A stretch of DNA of 64,000 bases, from contig LR746268.1 of the NCBI GenBank assembly GCA_902729315.2, positions 4,998,501 through 5,062,500 of the forward strand. Direction: 5' to 3'. Positions 26,504-38,802 of the stretch are shown in pieces (position 1 is the first letter of the stretch; every line of letters starts with the position of its first letter). The position numbers and the translations under genes are program-made. The notes under the pieces were generated by a model, which saw only the letters and a program-made list of their open reading frames with translations, made no database searches and had not been told where the DNA came from. This stretch comes from Spirodela intermedia. Its lineage: Eukaryota > Streptophyta > Magnoliopsida > Alismatales > Araceae.

Positions 26504-29500
26504 CTCTCCCTCAAATTAGAGTATATAAGTTGAACATGCCTAACTTAGTACACGTGGCGTTGTAAGAGATGCCGGCTAGACTCTTTGTGAAGACATCTGT
26601 TAGCTGATGAAATGATGTCACATGAGAACTAGAGATAAATTCAGACATAACTTTATCTCGAATGTAATGACAGTCGATTTGAATATCTTTAGTAAGCTCA
26701 TGAAAGGTGGGATTGCCAACAATGAAGATGGTAACTTGATTGTTATAATGCATGAGCATTGGAGAGAGAGAAGCAATGTCGAGATCGTCGAGAAGTGATT
26801 AAAGCTATACTATTTTCTGCATTGTCTCAATCATGGCTAGGTACTTGGATTCCGCACTAGAATAGGACACTACCTTCTATTTTTGAGACCGCTATGTGAC
26901 TAAGTTATCGCCAATGTATGTGCAATAACTTGTAGTAAACTTTCGGTCGTCTTTGGTACTTACATATCCAGCGTCAGAGTAGACTACAATGCGGAGATGG
27001 TCATGTTGCCGATAGATGAGCCCTTTTCCTGGGGCTCACTTGATGTAGGTGAGGACCCATAGAGCTCCCTCCCAATGAACTTGTCGAAGCTTCTACATGA
27101 ATTGACTCAAAACATTAACCGTGTACATGATGGCAGGATGAGTGACAGTAAGATATATCAACTTGCCCAACAATCGTCGATACCGATTAACATCTTTGAA
27201 TAGGGGAGATGAAATGTCTTAGAACTGTGGACGAGTTTTCATGGGCAAAGTCTTCGGCTTACACCCAAGGAGGCATATCTCCTGAAGCATGTCGAGGGCA
27301 TACTTTCACTAAGTGAGGGTGAGCTTCTGATTTTGATACATAAACTCAATCTTAAGAAAATATTACGGAGTCCTCAAGTCATGAATGTTGAGGTGTTATT
27401 GTAAGTAGGTTTTGATAGCAAAAATGTTAACCTCATCACTTTCAGTCACAAAAATATTGTTGACATAGACTATAAGGATGATAAAGTCACCTTTTGTTTT
27501 CTTCGTGTGTATGGTGGGGTATGTAGTGTAGAAGGTGAAGTCGAAGGTACCGAGTAAATCACTAAACTTGATAAACCAAACACGTAGACTCTACTTGAGC
27601 TCATAAATGACATGTCGCAAGAGACATACTTTCGATGACACCCCTTGAACAACATACCTAGAAGGTTGCTCCATAAAAACTTGCTCCGTGAGATCATATA
27701 GATCATGCTTGATTGACAACGAGAGATAGGAGCACACGAACGGAGTTAAGGTGGACGACATGAGAGAACGTCTTAGTGTAATCAATCACATATACTTGCG
27801 TGAAGCCTCGAGCGACTAGACGAGCTTTGTGACGAGCGATTAAGTTATCTAGGTGATACTTGAGAGTAAACATGTACTTGTACATCACAATGTTGGCATT
27901 GGTTGAACACGTAACCAAATGTCAAGTCCCTTGAGCGACCAACGTAGCTACCTATAAATCTATGGCCGCCTTTCATGTAAGTATTGTGTAACCTTAATAT
28001 GCGATTGTTGAAGCAACTCTGAGGCCATAGAGAAGGCAAAGGCATGAAAAGAAGGAGAAAGAAGGTCATAGGAGATAAATTAGGAGATGAGATGGTGGGT
28101 GCAGGCATGTGTATCTTTGCGGATGGCAATAGGGAGATGAAGGTCATTAGGTAGAGTAGCGACTAAAGGTGCAAAAGAGATTGTAGAAAAAGATGAGGAG
28201 GATATTGTATCCATAGTGGCCCGAGGAAGAGTCAAAATAGAAGAGAAGAAATGAGACTCCTCATAAAAAGTGACGTCATCCAAGGTCATATAATAATGCA
28301 TATTGAAGAAGTAGATCTAATAACCTTTTTGCATACAAAAGTATATGACAAAGACCCCTTTAAGAGCACAAAGGGTGAGTTTAGAAAGAGAAAGAGAAAA
28401 ATCTTAGATGAAGGTGCATCCAAAGACTTGAGGGAGAAGAGAAAAAAGAAGAGAATTAAGGATTAAGCAATGAAAAAGAATGACCCCTTCAAGAAGAGTG
28501 AAGGGAAGCCAATTCTAGAAGTAAGTGACAGTCAGAAGGACGTTAGTCCAAAGATAGTAGGAGACATTCATCTAAAAAAGAAGTGTACAAGTGATGTCAA
28601 AGAGCTGACGATGTTTGTGCTTGGCAACACCATTCTACTGCGAAGTGTGGGGATAAATGGTATGATAGAAGATGTCATGATCATCGCAAAAGGTGTGAAG
28701 AGATGATTGAACAAACTCAAGAGCGTTTACAAAAAATCTTAAGCATAGTAGTGTATTGAATGATAACTTCGGTGATAAAGTAAGTAATTACAGTAACGAC
28801 CCTAAAGTGGTCGTGGAGGAGCTAGACCTAGTTTATATGAGTGTAGTCATCAACAAATATGATGTAATAATGATGATTCGAGATAGAGGAAGTACGAGAT
28901 GGTCCTCATACATCACAATAGAGAAAGTCAAATAGAGTAGAAGAGGGGATGCCATCACAACTAGGATAAGAAGCACAATGATGTTTGCCCAATTGACAAG
29001 ACTTGGACACAAATTTAGAGAGAGAAAGTCACAATAAGATTTTTTATAACTTAGATAAAGGTTCAAACGACAATGCCACAAAAGAAAAAAAATAGTCGTA
29101 GAGGTGACAAAAAGGGCCTGAAGGCCAAATGAGGGTTCATAAAAAATGAGTGCGTAGACACCCTAATCTTTTTTATGACCCAAACTAATATTTCATCTAG
29201 TACGTAGATCTTGAAAATTACAGTGAAAGGAAAATAATGTGATTGTACAAAAGAGGGCATGGGTAATAGTACTAATGAATAGAAGGTTAGTAGGAAAACC
29301 GAGAACGTAGAGAACTTGAGTAAGGTGAAAGGAGGGAGAAGCCAAAGTCACACTATGACCTTTAACTAGATAAGTCTAGCCATCGACAATGATAATAGTG
29401 GGATGGGCTGAGTAAGCTGATAGGAAGAGAGAATAGGAGAGATACCAATCATGTGGGTAGAGGTCCTCGAATCGATAATCCACGACATTGAAGAAGAAGC

Positions 29501-29650
29501 AAGGAGAGCATGTGTACTTGGCATGGAGGTTGAAAACGAGGTGAGCCTAGTAGAGGTGGAAGCATCGATACTATTGGCATGGCGAAGGGTATTATGCTCC
29601 ACAAGCATCAAGGTCACATGGAAGGTAGGAGTTAAAACATGGTATGGAGT
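26504..29650 (-). pseudogene. Decayed Ty1/copia polyprotein, minus strand
   Basis: Read on the minus strand from high to low coordinates, the copia pol order is visible. Protease is at 29366-29617 (SSMSWIIDSRTSTHMIG; family WxxDSGAxxHMTG). The integrase region lies at 28833-29260 (SHYFPFTVIF and WHCRLNLY, relics of the zinc-binding segment). RT is at about 27470-27918 (ARLVARGFTQVYVIDYTKTF, matching the RLVARGFxQxxGxDYxxTF family motif). The RNase H end is at 26511-26759 (NPTFHELTKDIQIDCHYIRD, then HQLTDVFTKSLAG). Stops and frameshifts interrupt every domain. Gag and the 5' LTR were not found. Confidence 0.85.
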
Positions 29651-31902
29651 GAAGAATGTTAGAGTCGGAGAAGTTATTGCTGACTATGTGGAAGTAGGCT
29701 TGCCAAATTACTTCTAACCAATGAAGACGGAGAGCTGAAGATGCATGACGTGGAAGACATGCATCTCACCAATGACTCAACCATCCGCCACTCACGTCGT
29801 CATCACAAGCGCCTAAAACAGGAGAGTTCATCTTTTACAAAATCTATTTTCCTTAAACTTTAGATATTGCATGTTAAATTTGATGTGTGGTTTACTTGAT
29901 CTTTTGATCTCATCATCCTAGATTGGATTGGTCTGTGGATCCCACTACTCATCTTGAACTTTTTCTCCCCCTCTTCTTTCACCTCTCCAGCCTTCCCTCT
30001 TTCAATTGCTGGTTTGCCTCTTGTCATCTCCCACCTCTATAGTCTTCCCTCTCTTTGCGGCTGGATTACTCATCGTCATCACCACCTTAGCCGTAGCCAC
30101 AGCTGGCCTCTCGTCATCCTTGTCACCCACTGCTGCCGCTTGCCCCTGTTGTCAATACCGCTGTCGATCACCACCATTATCTGCCGCCACCATCTCCTCC
30201 ATCCAGCTTCTGCCCTTTGCAAGTACCGCCTCTGCTGCCACCTTCCCTGTTACCCATTAGGGTTAAAACCCACCAATTCATTAAATTAGGTTCATCTGGC
30301 CTAAACCACCCAATTTTGTCGACAACTCAATCACCAAATTTATAGTAGACCATTCCAACTCACCGATTTGAATCATTCCAAGCTACTTGGTCCACAACTA
30401 TCTTATTGATTTGAGCTACTTCGGACTACTAAGTTTGTGTCAATTCCCCTCACTTGATTCAAGCCATTCCACCAATTGACTTACTCATTGATTTTGATAT
30501 TATAAGTGAAAACTTATTTATTGAATATTCATAGTCATTTATATATGTCATAAAGTTACATTAAATACTCAATCTATTCAATGTGATATCATATGAATTA
30601 TATTTATTGATTTTTTAATTCTATGATACAATCAAATCTAAAGTATTAATCCTTGAGATCTAAAGATGCTTAGTGATAATAACATCTAATTGTTGATCAA
30701 ATATCTATCTAAAAATCACCTTTTTATAAAAAGGATGTGTACACTGTTAAATCACTATAGGTAACTCATGATCATGATATTATTTTTGCTGCTACATTTA
30801 AATTAGTCTTGAACTACAACATCTAATCTTATTAAATAGACTTAGATAGTTTCACATACTTTCATATGGAAAAGTCATCAAAAAATTAAAAAAATAAATA
30901 GCAGAAACAGTTCTAGAACTTAGCATCAAGATAGTGACATATCAAAAAATTACATTGATAAAAACTCAGTACGAATGTGATTATTTAGATCAATCAAAGA
31001 AAAGTTATTCACAATCAAGGAAGGTCTAGTCCAAAATTTAAATCAAACGGATGAGAGAATAGAAACATTCAAATCATGGAATCTTTTGATAGACTTAAAT
31101 CAAAAGTTGTTATCATGCATTCAAGAAAGTGAGAAGTTTTCGAACAAGTTTCTTAAACAGTAGACACCTTGTACAAGCAAGAAACTATTAGAGTATAACA
31201 ACTAATAATTTAGGAGAGGCTTGTTAAATAGAGTATGACTCTCTACACAAATATCAAAGTTAGAAACTCAAGCTTTATCTACTAAATGTATTAATGATAA
31301 ACACAAAGTTGCACCATGATCTTTATCTGCCTTCAACTAATCGAACGACATCTGACTTGAAGGAAAAGACTCTCCATCAGGTCCTAAGGAAACTAGGTGG
31401 TGAGGAAAGAGGTTTTTGGGTGGAAGCACGAAGTGTTGGTAGTCCATTTTGACCATAAAAAGGCAAAGTCTTTGTATATACAAACTTAAATAGTTAAGAG
31501 GCTAAACCTCGTGAATATTTATTTGTAGTTTCTAAGATAAAAAGTAAAACACCGGTATGAAGACAACTTAGAGATTGGGCATAACCAAATGAAAGGCAAA
31601 GTAATATAAAAATATTGATGTCTCTAGTGAGAAAGAATAACATTTACACGTCTCAACATATCTCACAATAAAATAAAAATAAAATAGCTGAAACCTGAGT
31701 GTTATGAACTTGTTGTTGTGTTTAAATACACATTATCTAATGATATTTATAACTAAGACAATAAAATATTAGTATAGAAATAAGTCTCAAGTCAAACACA
31801 AGAAGATTGATTAATCCATCATGAAAGTTAATTTAATTTTTATATAAAGTGATTTAAATATTTTATTAATATTTAACATAAATAATAAAATAGAAGGATG
31901 AG
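29651..31902. other. AT-rich intergenic/repeat DNA with a C-rich block
   Basis: No gene recognised. A C/T-rich block at about 29950-30260 produces two overlapping low-complexity ORFs without family resemblance. The stretch around 31340-31450 (CTCCATCAGGTCCTAAGG) loosely resembles 10775-10830 (CCTCCATCAGACCATAAGG), suggesting relics of a shared dispersed repeat. Confidence 0.35.
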
Positions 31903-32195
31903 GTGAGAAGAATAAAGGAAGGGCAGTGGAGAAAAGAAGGAGGAAAAGAGAGAGAAGAGAGAGAGCTTTCACGAGGAATGAGAGAAGAGATCTCTTGTGA
32001 AAGAGATAGAAAGAGAGGAAGAAATCTCACATGTGATGGAGAGAGAGAAAAGTCTCATGAGAGAGAGAGGGAGAGAGAAGGAGAAAGAGAAAGAGAAGGA
32101 GATCGATCGAGAGAGAGGGAGAGAAAGGGAGAGATTTCACGAGAGATGGAGAGAGAAGAAGTGGTCTCACGAAAGAGGGAGAGAGAGAAATAATA
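31903..32195 (+). repeat. GA-rich polypurine tract, about 290 bp
   Basis: Almost pure purine on the + strand, dominated by GAGA and GGGAGA with scattered TCTCACG interruptions. It forces Arg/Glu-rich ORFs on +, which are not genes. Confidence 0.75.
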
Positions 32196-33389
32196 CGACA
32201 ATAAAGAAATAGAGAAATGTAGTCAACTCATTTTCAAGGTGACTATTATTCTCGGATGAATGTGTGCTTGAGAATTCACACATGACATGAGGTCAGTCGT
32301 GAATGTCTCCACATTATTTCAACAGTTCAATGATCATTAAGTAACTTTTAATCTCACTGATTTTGTATTCAAAAATAGAAGAATAATTGTTATTTATAAA
32401 ACATCAGGAAGATGAATACGTCGAGATTTGACTATAAAAATCAATATAAAATAAGTTATAAAAAATCTTAGCTTAATTTGATATGAGTTTTAGAAGATTC
32501 AGAAAAAGAACATAAATCATTCATCAAGTTTTAAATTAGTTTTACTCATTTAAATCAAAACATGCATGAAATAGAATAACTTACTGTAAAATAAATAAAT
32601 GACAAAAGTAGGTAAGTAAATATTGAAAGTAGAAGATAATTATTGAAAATAGGCAAGTTTAGTCTACCTCCTAGACAATTGGAGATATCAGTGTGACGGC
32701 TTGGTTTCATCTAAATGTGCCACACCACCTTGGAAGTCGTAGAAATATCGTTTGGAAGCATTGCATCATTTACTAAAGAGATCTACTGAAAGAGGGGTCA
32801 ACCACGCTATTACCATTGTTTGGGGAAAGAAGGGAAGAGCTGACCACTCGATGGAGGCCTTGAATGTAGTTGGGAGATAAAGGAACGAGCTTGTCGTTCA
32901 CCGGAGACGTTGATCACACAAAATGAGAGAAAAACGAATTGTTGTATTCATGACTATCGTTGGGATTTTTAAAGATAATTAATAATATTTATTTTATCAT
33001 ATAATAATTGAATATTATCTTTATATCTCTGACAGTGATATGTGTTAGAACATAAGTTTCCAATATCATGACACTTCGTGAGCCACTAAATTAGATGTAC
33101 TTGGTCATGTGACACGTTGAGTGATGCAAGATCAACTCACCATGAACTATTGTTGATCGGGAACTTAAGTCTCTAGCACCATGGTGACTTCTTCGCTATT
33201 GGATCATCCTTTAAGGCTACATGTGTGTTGAGCGGCGGTGAATTTACAAACTAATAATGAATTACTTTACGCATCTGGTATCGTGGCGGCTCGCCCACCG
33301 TAGGATCTGGCTTATCTAATGACATGGCTCACTGAATATCGTTGGATCACACCACATTCTAGATGGCTATAGTGAGATAGACAAAAACC
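32196..33389. other. Intergenic DNA, nothing recognised
   Basis: AT-rich with a slightly GC-richer middle (about 32690-32920 and 33050-33360). I see no ORF, splice-supported exon, tRNA or transposon motif here. Confidence 0.4.
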
Positions 33390-33740
33390 TTTAGTCCCAC
33401 ATTGAAAATATTTTGAATGCATGACCCAAATATAAATCAAAACTAACATCTCTCATCAAAAATCTCTTCTCCTAAAATAATGAAATAACTAAGACTATCT
33501 TGGGGGAAGGCAAAAAGGTGGCCTTCGTGCATGCACATGTGTACAACGCTCCTTGCTCCACGATCAATTGGCCACTGGGACGTGGCAAGGGAGTGACGCA
33601 CATGTGCGTGGAATGAGTCCTTCATCACTCGAGCCCAACTCATGGCTCCCCCAATCTGGGTCTACCCACTCGACCACAACGCCTCTCTAGGTCAGCTGGC
33701 GAGTGCTTGCCAATGGACAAAATATTTTTTATATTTTATT
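33390..33740 (-). mobile_element. Diverged LTR-family fragment, reverse orientation
   Basis: The order TAGTCCCACATTG, then CACATGTGTACAAC, CAATTGGCCACTGGGACGTG and GTGACGCACATGTGCG mirrors the solo LTR at about 1888-2045 (TAGTCCCACATCG, CACGTGTACGACC, GGCCACCGGTGACGTGGA). It is clearly diverged and has no identifiable ends. It therefore belongs to the same or a sister LTR family and is an old fragment. Confidence 0.6.
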
Positions 33741-34289
33741 ATTTTATATTTAAAAAAATCAAAAACTATGTTAAATATTTTAACTTTAGACTTCTAAATT
33801 AAAAATATATCCTATATTTATTCTACAAGTTAATAAAATAAAATAAAATAATTAAACTAATTAAAACACAAAAATCTACCTTTAACACTTAGGAAACTCA
33901 ATTCACCTCTCCCCCTCTCCCTCTTAGAGTTTTACCTAGCTTTAGTTCTAACAAAGCAATTATTTGATAGAGCTCAAGATTCAAGTACATCTTCTTCACT
34001 TTCTCCATTTCATTTGTTAAATTAGTATCTTTTCTTGCTATAGTCATGTGAGAGACCATATGATACTCAGGTTATAGATTCAGTTGATTATAGAGAACCA
34101 ATAAGACAATATATAATTAGTCAAATTGATGGTATCTTAATCATGATTTATTTAAATTGGTTAGTCCATTCACTTTAAAATTTTGGCAAAATTATTAGTC
34201 TTCACAAAATTCTTTATTATTTTTTTATAGTTTATGGGATTCAATTTTTATTTTCTTCATCATTTATCCAAAATTTAAATAAAACTTTA

Positions 34290-34440
34290 TTAAATTAATA
34301 AGATGATTTAAAATTTTATCCTTCATAATAAATAACATCATGTCCTTCTCATTTTCTTTTCTTTTTGAGACAAAAAGTAATTGAATGGAGTGAACTATTG
34401 ATCGTGGTTGACTATTGCACGTCATTTCATTAAATTGGAC
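34290..34440 (+). pseudogene. Copy of MADS gene 1 intron 2 (module D2 remnant)
   Basis: About 150 bp match gene 1 intron 2 at about 14880-15030, for example TTCATAATAAATAACA, CATTTTCTTTTCTTTTT and GTGAACTATTGATCGTG. It shows that D2 once extended further into gene 1 than its surviving exons. Homology stops where an LTR fragment starts. Confidence 0.7.
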
Positions 34441-35182
34441 TTGAATGAGAAGCTCCCTAAATTATGTTCCACATTTGTCAACCACTACTTCCCTAGTGAC
34501 AGCCACTCGAGATCCACTTCACCACAACCTGAACTTTCGATATGCAGCCTTCGTATGAGAATCCGGATATTGCCCACACTATACACATCTAAGGAGAAAC
34601 TTTAAGGCTATAGAACAACTCATAGACCTTCCAAATGTTCAGAATTCCAACAATTGCCACTATGATGCCGAAACTTTGTTCACTATTTAAACTCATTTAA
34701 TCTTTTAAATTAATGGTAGTTTTGCTTGAATTTAATTTTTGAAACTCATCTTTGATCTATTATGATTCATTTGATGTTTTTAGATCTCGATTTCAATTAC
34801 AAAACCTTTTGAAATTACTTTCGCAATAATCTCCAGGCAAAACTGTATTTTACCTCAAATCATTGTTCTAGAGGGTGATGAAGTCTACTTGACGTCAACA
34901 CTTAATTTTTACCTTTTCTTTCTAATTTAAAAAGATTTTTTTACTATGTTTAATTCTAAAAATCATATTAACTTTTATTCTTTGAGAAAAATTCTAAACT
35001 TTGACCAAATATTATCATACATATTTATGATCAACTTAGACATTTTTGAATATTTTTAGAGATTAATTTTAATTTAAAATTAATATATTTGTATATAAAT
35101 AATTTCCAAAATCTAAAAATTAGTATGTTCTAATTTCATAAATTTAAATGTGTGATTGAAATAGAATAATTAAGTCATGTCA
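34441..35182 (+). mobile_element. 5'-truncated LTR fragment of the gypsy family, inside the gene 1 copy
   Basis: The last roughly 740 bp match the 3' half of the LTR at about 22740-23543, including GAAGCTCC-type sequence, the block around CCAACAATTGCCACTATGATG and the end AAGTCATGTCA at 35182. It joins directly to gene 1 intron 4 sequence (GTCTATTTCTTTACTCATCTGG-like, homologous to 17709). It replaces the interval that held gene 1 exons 3 and 4 in this copy. Confidence 0.7.
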
Positions 35183-35239
35183 GTCTATTTCTTTACTCAT
35201 CTGGAAAAACTCGCCCTCATATCACATTCTCCTTTGCAG

Positions 35240-36000
35240 AGGAAGATTATCTTTGAGCACATCAAATTTCTTGTAGAAGAAGGTGAGCATAACTAATGGA
35301 AGGTTCTCTTAAAGCCATTTGAATCTCCAGATATTCTCTAGTAACTTATACTATCAAGATTAAGGTACTGTTAGATAGATCGGAACATGGAGCACATGAA
35401 ATGTTCAAGAATCATCTTTGATGACAGATGTCCAATACTTTTGAGGGTCTTTGATTGGATACCGAGGAGCTAAGACCACTTACAATTACTAATAATATGT
35501 TCCTCAAGTAATAAATAGAAGCTTCGCCCATGGTACACAGAGGAAGAATAAGCCCATGCATTAGCCATTCCATCTCCTATGTCATGGTCACTGTCCTATG
35601 ATTTAATTAGCACTGAGGTATAAGATTTAAGGCTTTCTATATAATCATTCGGATTCACTTGGGATTCCTTACTGTTACAGCAAAAGGAGCTCCAAGAGTA
35701 GAACGCCAACGTCCAACCAATGGGTAAACTCTCTTCCTCCACCTTGCGAACAGTGGTGCGCCATTTTTTTTTTTATCCCTCTCCTAATGAGTCACCGCCT
35801 ATTATTTAAGGAATCAGGGTTAATCTCTAAATCGAAAGGTTTATAAGGATCTATGTGTAAATATTATTTCAGGTCTTTCTGCCTCCGCGTCATCAAAACA
35901 CTGGGCGTCCGGGTGACTGTGGTCCACCTTGAACAGCTGCGCCTTTCAGCTGCAGGAAACAGGCATGGTTTGTGGAATGGTTATCCGAGAGGATGCCTAG
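35240..36000 (+). pseudogene. Gene 1 tail relic in module D2 (exons 5, 6, 7)
   Basis: Exon 5 copy (35240-35282) is 43 nt instead of 42, a frameshift. Exon 6 copy (35681-35723) has an in-frame TAG at 35699-35701 (QKELQE then stop) and a 1-nt insertion. Exon 7 copy (35950-36000) still reads [16 protein letters not shown] and then TAG. Splice sites GT/AG persist. The intron between exons 6 and 7 has gained about 140 bp (see the inverted copy at 35788-35928). With exons 3 and 4 missing, this is a pseudogene. Confidence 0.8.
35788..35928 (-). repeat. Inverted copy of the intermodule block inside the gene 1 relic intron
   Basis: An insertion absent from the D1 and D3 copies of this intron. Reverse-complemented, it matches the block at 36619-36750 and even better its D1 counterpart at about 19012-19145 (GTCACCCGG, TTTTGATGACGC, ATTTACACATAGATCC, TGATTCCTT). 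The pair forms an inverted repeat about 0.7 kb apart. Confidence 0.7.
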
Positions 36001-36493
36001 AAACTGGCGGTAAATAGCTCTTCTCGATTCTATCATCAGTCCCCGAGCTTTTTTCTTCTAGGCGGCAAAGAGCTCCGGATCACCGCCTTCTGCACGGGGA
36101 CTCAGCCCACAGATAGTACAAAAGATTTCCGCCTCAGATGATTTTGGACATGATACGGAAAACCATTCTTGGGTAATCATAGATAAGGTCAGCGGCTGTG
36201 ATGAGGGAGATGATCGCTCCTCCCTGCCGACTGACGCTTTGGCTCGGTCCGACGAAAGGACCCAATTAAAAAAGAGAGTGAGAGAGAGAGAGAGAGAGAG
36301 ACAGAGAGTGAGGTTATCTTACTATGTATGAGCCGCTCAGCCTAGGAACCGCATGGGACTGCGCATTCCAAAGTGACGTCAGCATGTGAACTTGTCTGTA
36401 CAACCCAAACCCAGCGGATTCTCTGAAGCTCGTTTCCTCACTGCACGGTAATCGGAGTTTGTACATGTTTGTGGCCGCAAAAAAAGATTATAT

Positions 36494-36609
36494 TGGGCTT
36501 CCACAATCCATGGGCCTGATCCAGCCCTTATTGAAAGATCATCCGTCCAACAAATCAGGACCATTTTCACCCAAAGATGGGCCTTTCTCGTTCTCAAAAC
36601 TACTGGGCC
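36494..36609 (+). promoter_or_regulatory. Site II (TGGGCY) cluster, module D2
   Basis: TGGGCT at 36494 and TGGGCC at 36511, 36578 and 36604: four motifs on + within 116 bp. They lie upstream of the small CCG-repeat ORF and on the opposite strand beyond the end of gene 2. Such clusters are typical of plant housekeeping promoters. Confidence 0.5.
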
Positions 36610-36989
36610 GAGTCCGCTAGTCACCCGGACGCCCGCTGTTTTATCACGCGGGAGTCACAAATATCTGAAATGATATTTACACATAGACCCTTATAAACCG
36701 CTCGATCGAGAGATTAGCCCTGATTCCTTGGTATTTCCACTTCACTTGGTCCCTCCGTTGACATTAGATTATCGAGAAGCGAGTTCACTAAGCACTGCCT
36801 ACAACTGCGTAATTTACATTACTGACTGAGATGACACGTACCAAGACGAGCGAGGGGGAAAGGAAAGAAGCGAGGGAGGAGCGGAGGACACGCTGGGGCC
36901 CCTTTATGGAGTCGGTGGGGGGACGGGGATTAAATACCAACCGGACCATGTCGACAGAGAGGAGGAATCACGTCAATAGCTACACGTCC

Positions 36990-37181
36990 ATGAAGAGCTG
37001 CAGCGTCCGGAGAGGGCCTGACGGGGATGCGGCGTTGCTGCTGCTGCTCCTGCCGCCGCCGCCGCCGCCGCCGCCGCTGCTTTCGGGGGCCCTCTGGCTG
37101 CTACGAGGTCCATCTTCCTCGTCTGTGCCCTCCTCGTCAGTGTCCTTCACCTGGCCACGACATGACAGGAAACAAGGATGA
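36990..37181 (+). CDS. Small CCG/CTG-repeat ORF, module D2 copy, unknown function
   Basis: A 63-codon frame from MKSCSVRRGPDGDAA through a leucine run and a proline run to TWPRHDRKQG. An upstream in-frame methionine at 36831 exists but is not conserved in D1, so the shorter start is preferred. It is followed by a (CT)n tract at about 37213-37255. No family recognised. It could be a small gene, a first exon, or a transcript leader. Confidence 0.35.
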   Translation: MKSCSVRRGPDGDAALLLLLLPPPPPPPPLLSGALWLLRGPSSSSVPSSSVSFTWPRHDRKQG

Positions 37182-37211
37182 GCGCACTGCATGAAAAAAG
37201 GTTAGATTGTA

Positions 37212-37256
<45 letters not shown>

Positions 37257-37640
37257 CCTCACTCTCTCTCTCTTTGTACGCGCCGTCTGGAAGGAGTAGG
37301 GGGGTAACACACCGATCGCAGTTGCTGTTGCTCGCAAATCAGTGTTCTCTCCTGTGGAGACATAACCGATGGTGGAAGATATCTTCGATTTCATGATATA
37401 ATATAAGTAATGATCTAAAAATATGGTACTGCACAAGTAGGTCTGATCGTATTCATCGCTTTAATTTATTGAAATTCACGGAAATTCACATGGGCATGAA
37501 CTTAAAACGACAACGTTCTGTTGCAGATCATTTGTGAACCTTGGAGCATATCAGTTTGTGTTCTTACCAACCGGGAATTCATCAAACGATCTGAGTGAAG
37601 CTTCCTAATCTTTTTGTATTCTTCAGTCGATGATAATTGC

Positions 37641-38747
37641 TTAACCATCGATCTGGGTTTTTTTCTTAATTTTTTCAGCTCATTCAACTTTCAAAATCGC
37701 AAGAGTCATCGCAGATCATAGACAGGAATTGATTGGTGAACCTAGTGGAGGTCTTCCATCAGGTAACGTACCGGATCATGAAGGTTTGCACCGGAATCCT
37801 TCAGAAGTGCAGTCTGCATTTGAGAACAAAACTTCTCAGGAATGAATCTACTTATCCTGACCAGTGACAGAATATTTCTTAAGAGGAATTAATCACGGAA
37901 CACGCTGAGTGCATTAAACCAGAACTTTTTGATAATCTGCATGCATGCTGCATAACGCTCCTAAAAGAACAGCTAGTCGTTTAGCTTGGCAGATCCACTA
38001 GATTCCTTCAGAACGTGGATGGAAACGGTGTGCAAAACTCCATGACAATCGCTTTTAGGCACCCCTTTCCTGCTTTATCATCATCAATATCATATCACTC
38101 CCCGTATATTGTTTGATACATTTAGTTCTGTTCTCCAAGGCTTCTGGTTACGGCAACCCTAGGTGTATTCAGTTTCTAAAATGGATTTTAAAAATTTCCA
38201 GAAATCATATCCCTTTCCCTCTGTTTGGATCAAGTGATTGATGTTTTGGTGTAGTATTTTTAAGGCAAGCAAATCTAATGGTAAGCTCAGGCATGAATAT
38301 TTGCCTCCCATGATCATTTATCAATGTTACTTCTTGAGCTTTCCTTTAACTTTTCAAAGCTGAAACCCGTTTACATGCCTTCCTAACTACAAGATGACCA
38401 AAATATGGATCTATCAGGGTTTCTAACCTGGTTTTCTTAAATGAAGCACAAAAGTGAGGCCTTTTTCCGCAGTCTCGCAATAAGAGCCAACATTTTCACA
38501 TATAAAAAGAGAAAAAAAGGAATGTTAAAACTAGCGGGAATCACTGGAAATATTTTCGGGCCAGTAAGCCCCATTTCATTTGCTTCAAGTCAGATTATGG
38601 TTAGGGAACTTAGAATAACCTTCTATCTATAAAAACAAGGTATGACCCAGTTTGATGCCCATTGGAAAGAAGGCAAACATTTCTTCCTTTAGAAAATAGG
38701 GAAAGCAAGATTTTGACGTTATAAATTTGTCATGAAAATGAGGTTCG

Positions 38748-38802
<55 letters not shown>

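Noticed and set aside
37502-37687. Minus ORF reading ...SSTEEYKKIRKLHSDRL..., bounded by CAG and GTAAGA, considered as a gene 2 exon
   Set aside because: Its frame does not fit the phase-0 end of exon 6. In phase 0 the same exon gives IDG-stop, so it is treated as the terminal exon plus 3' UTR.
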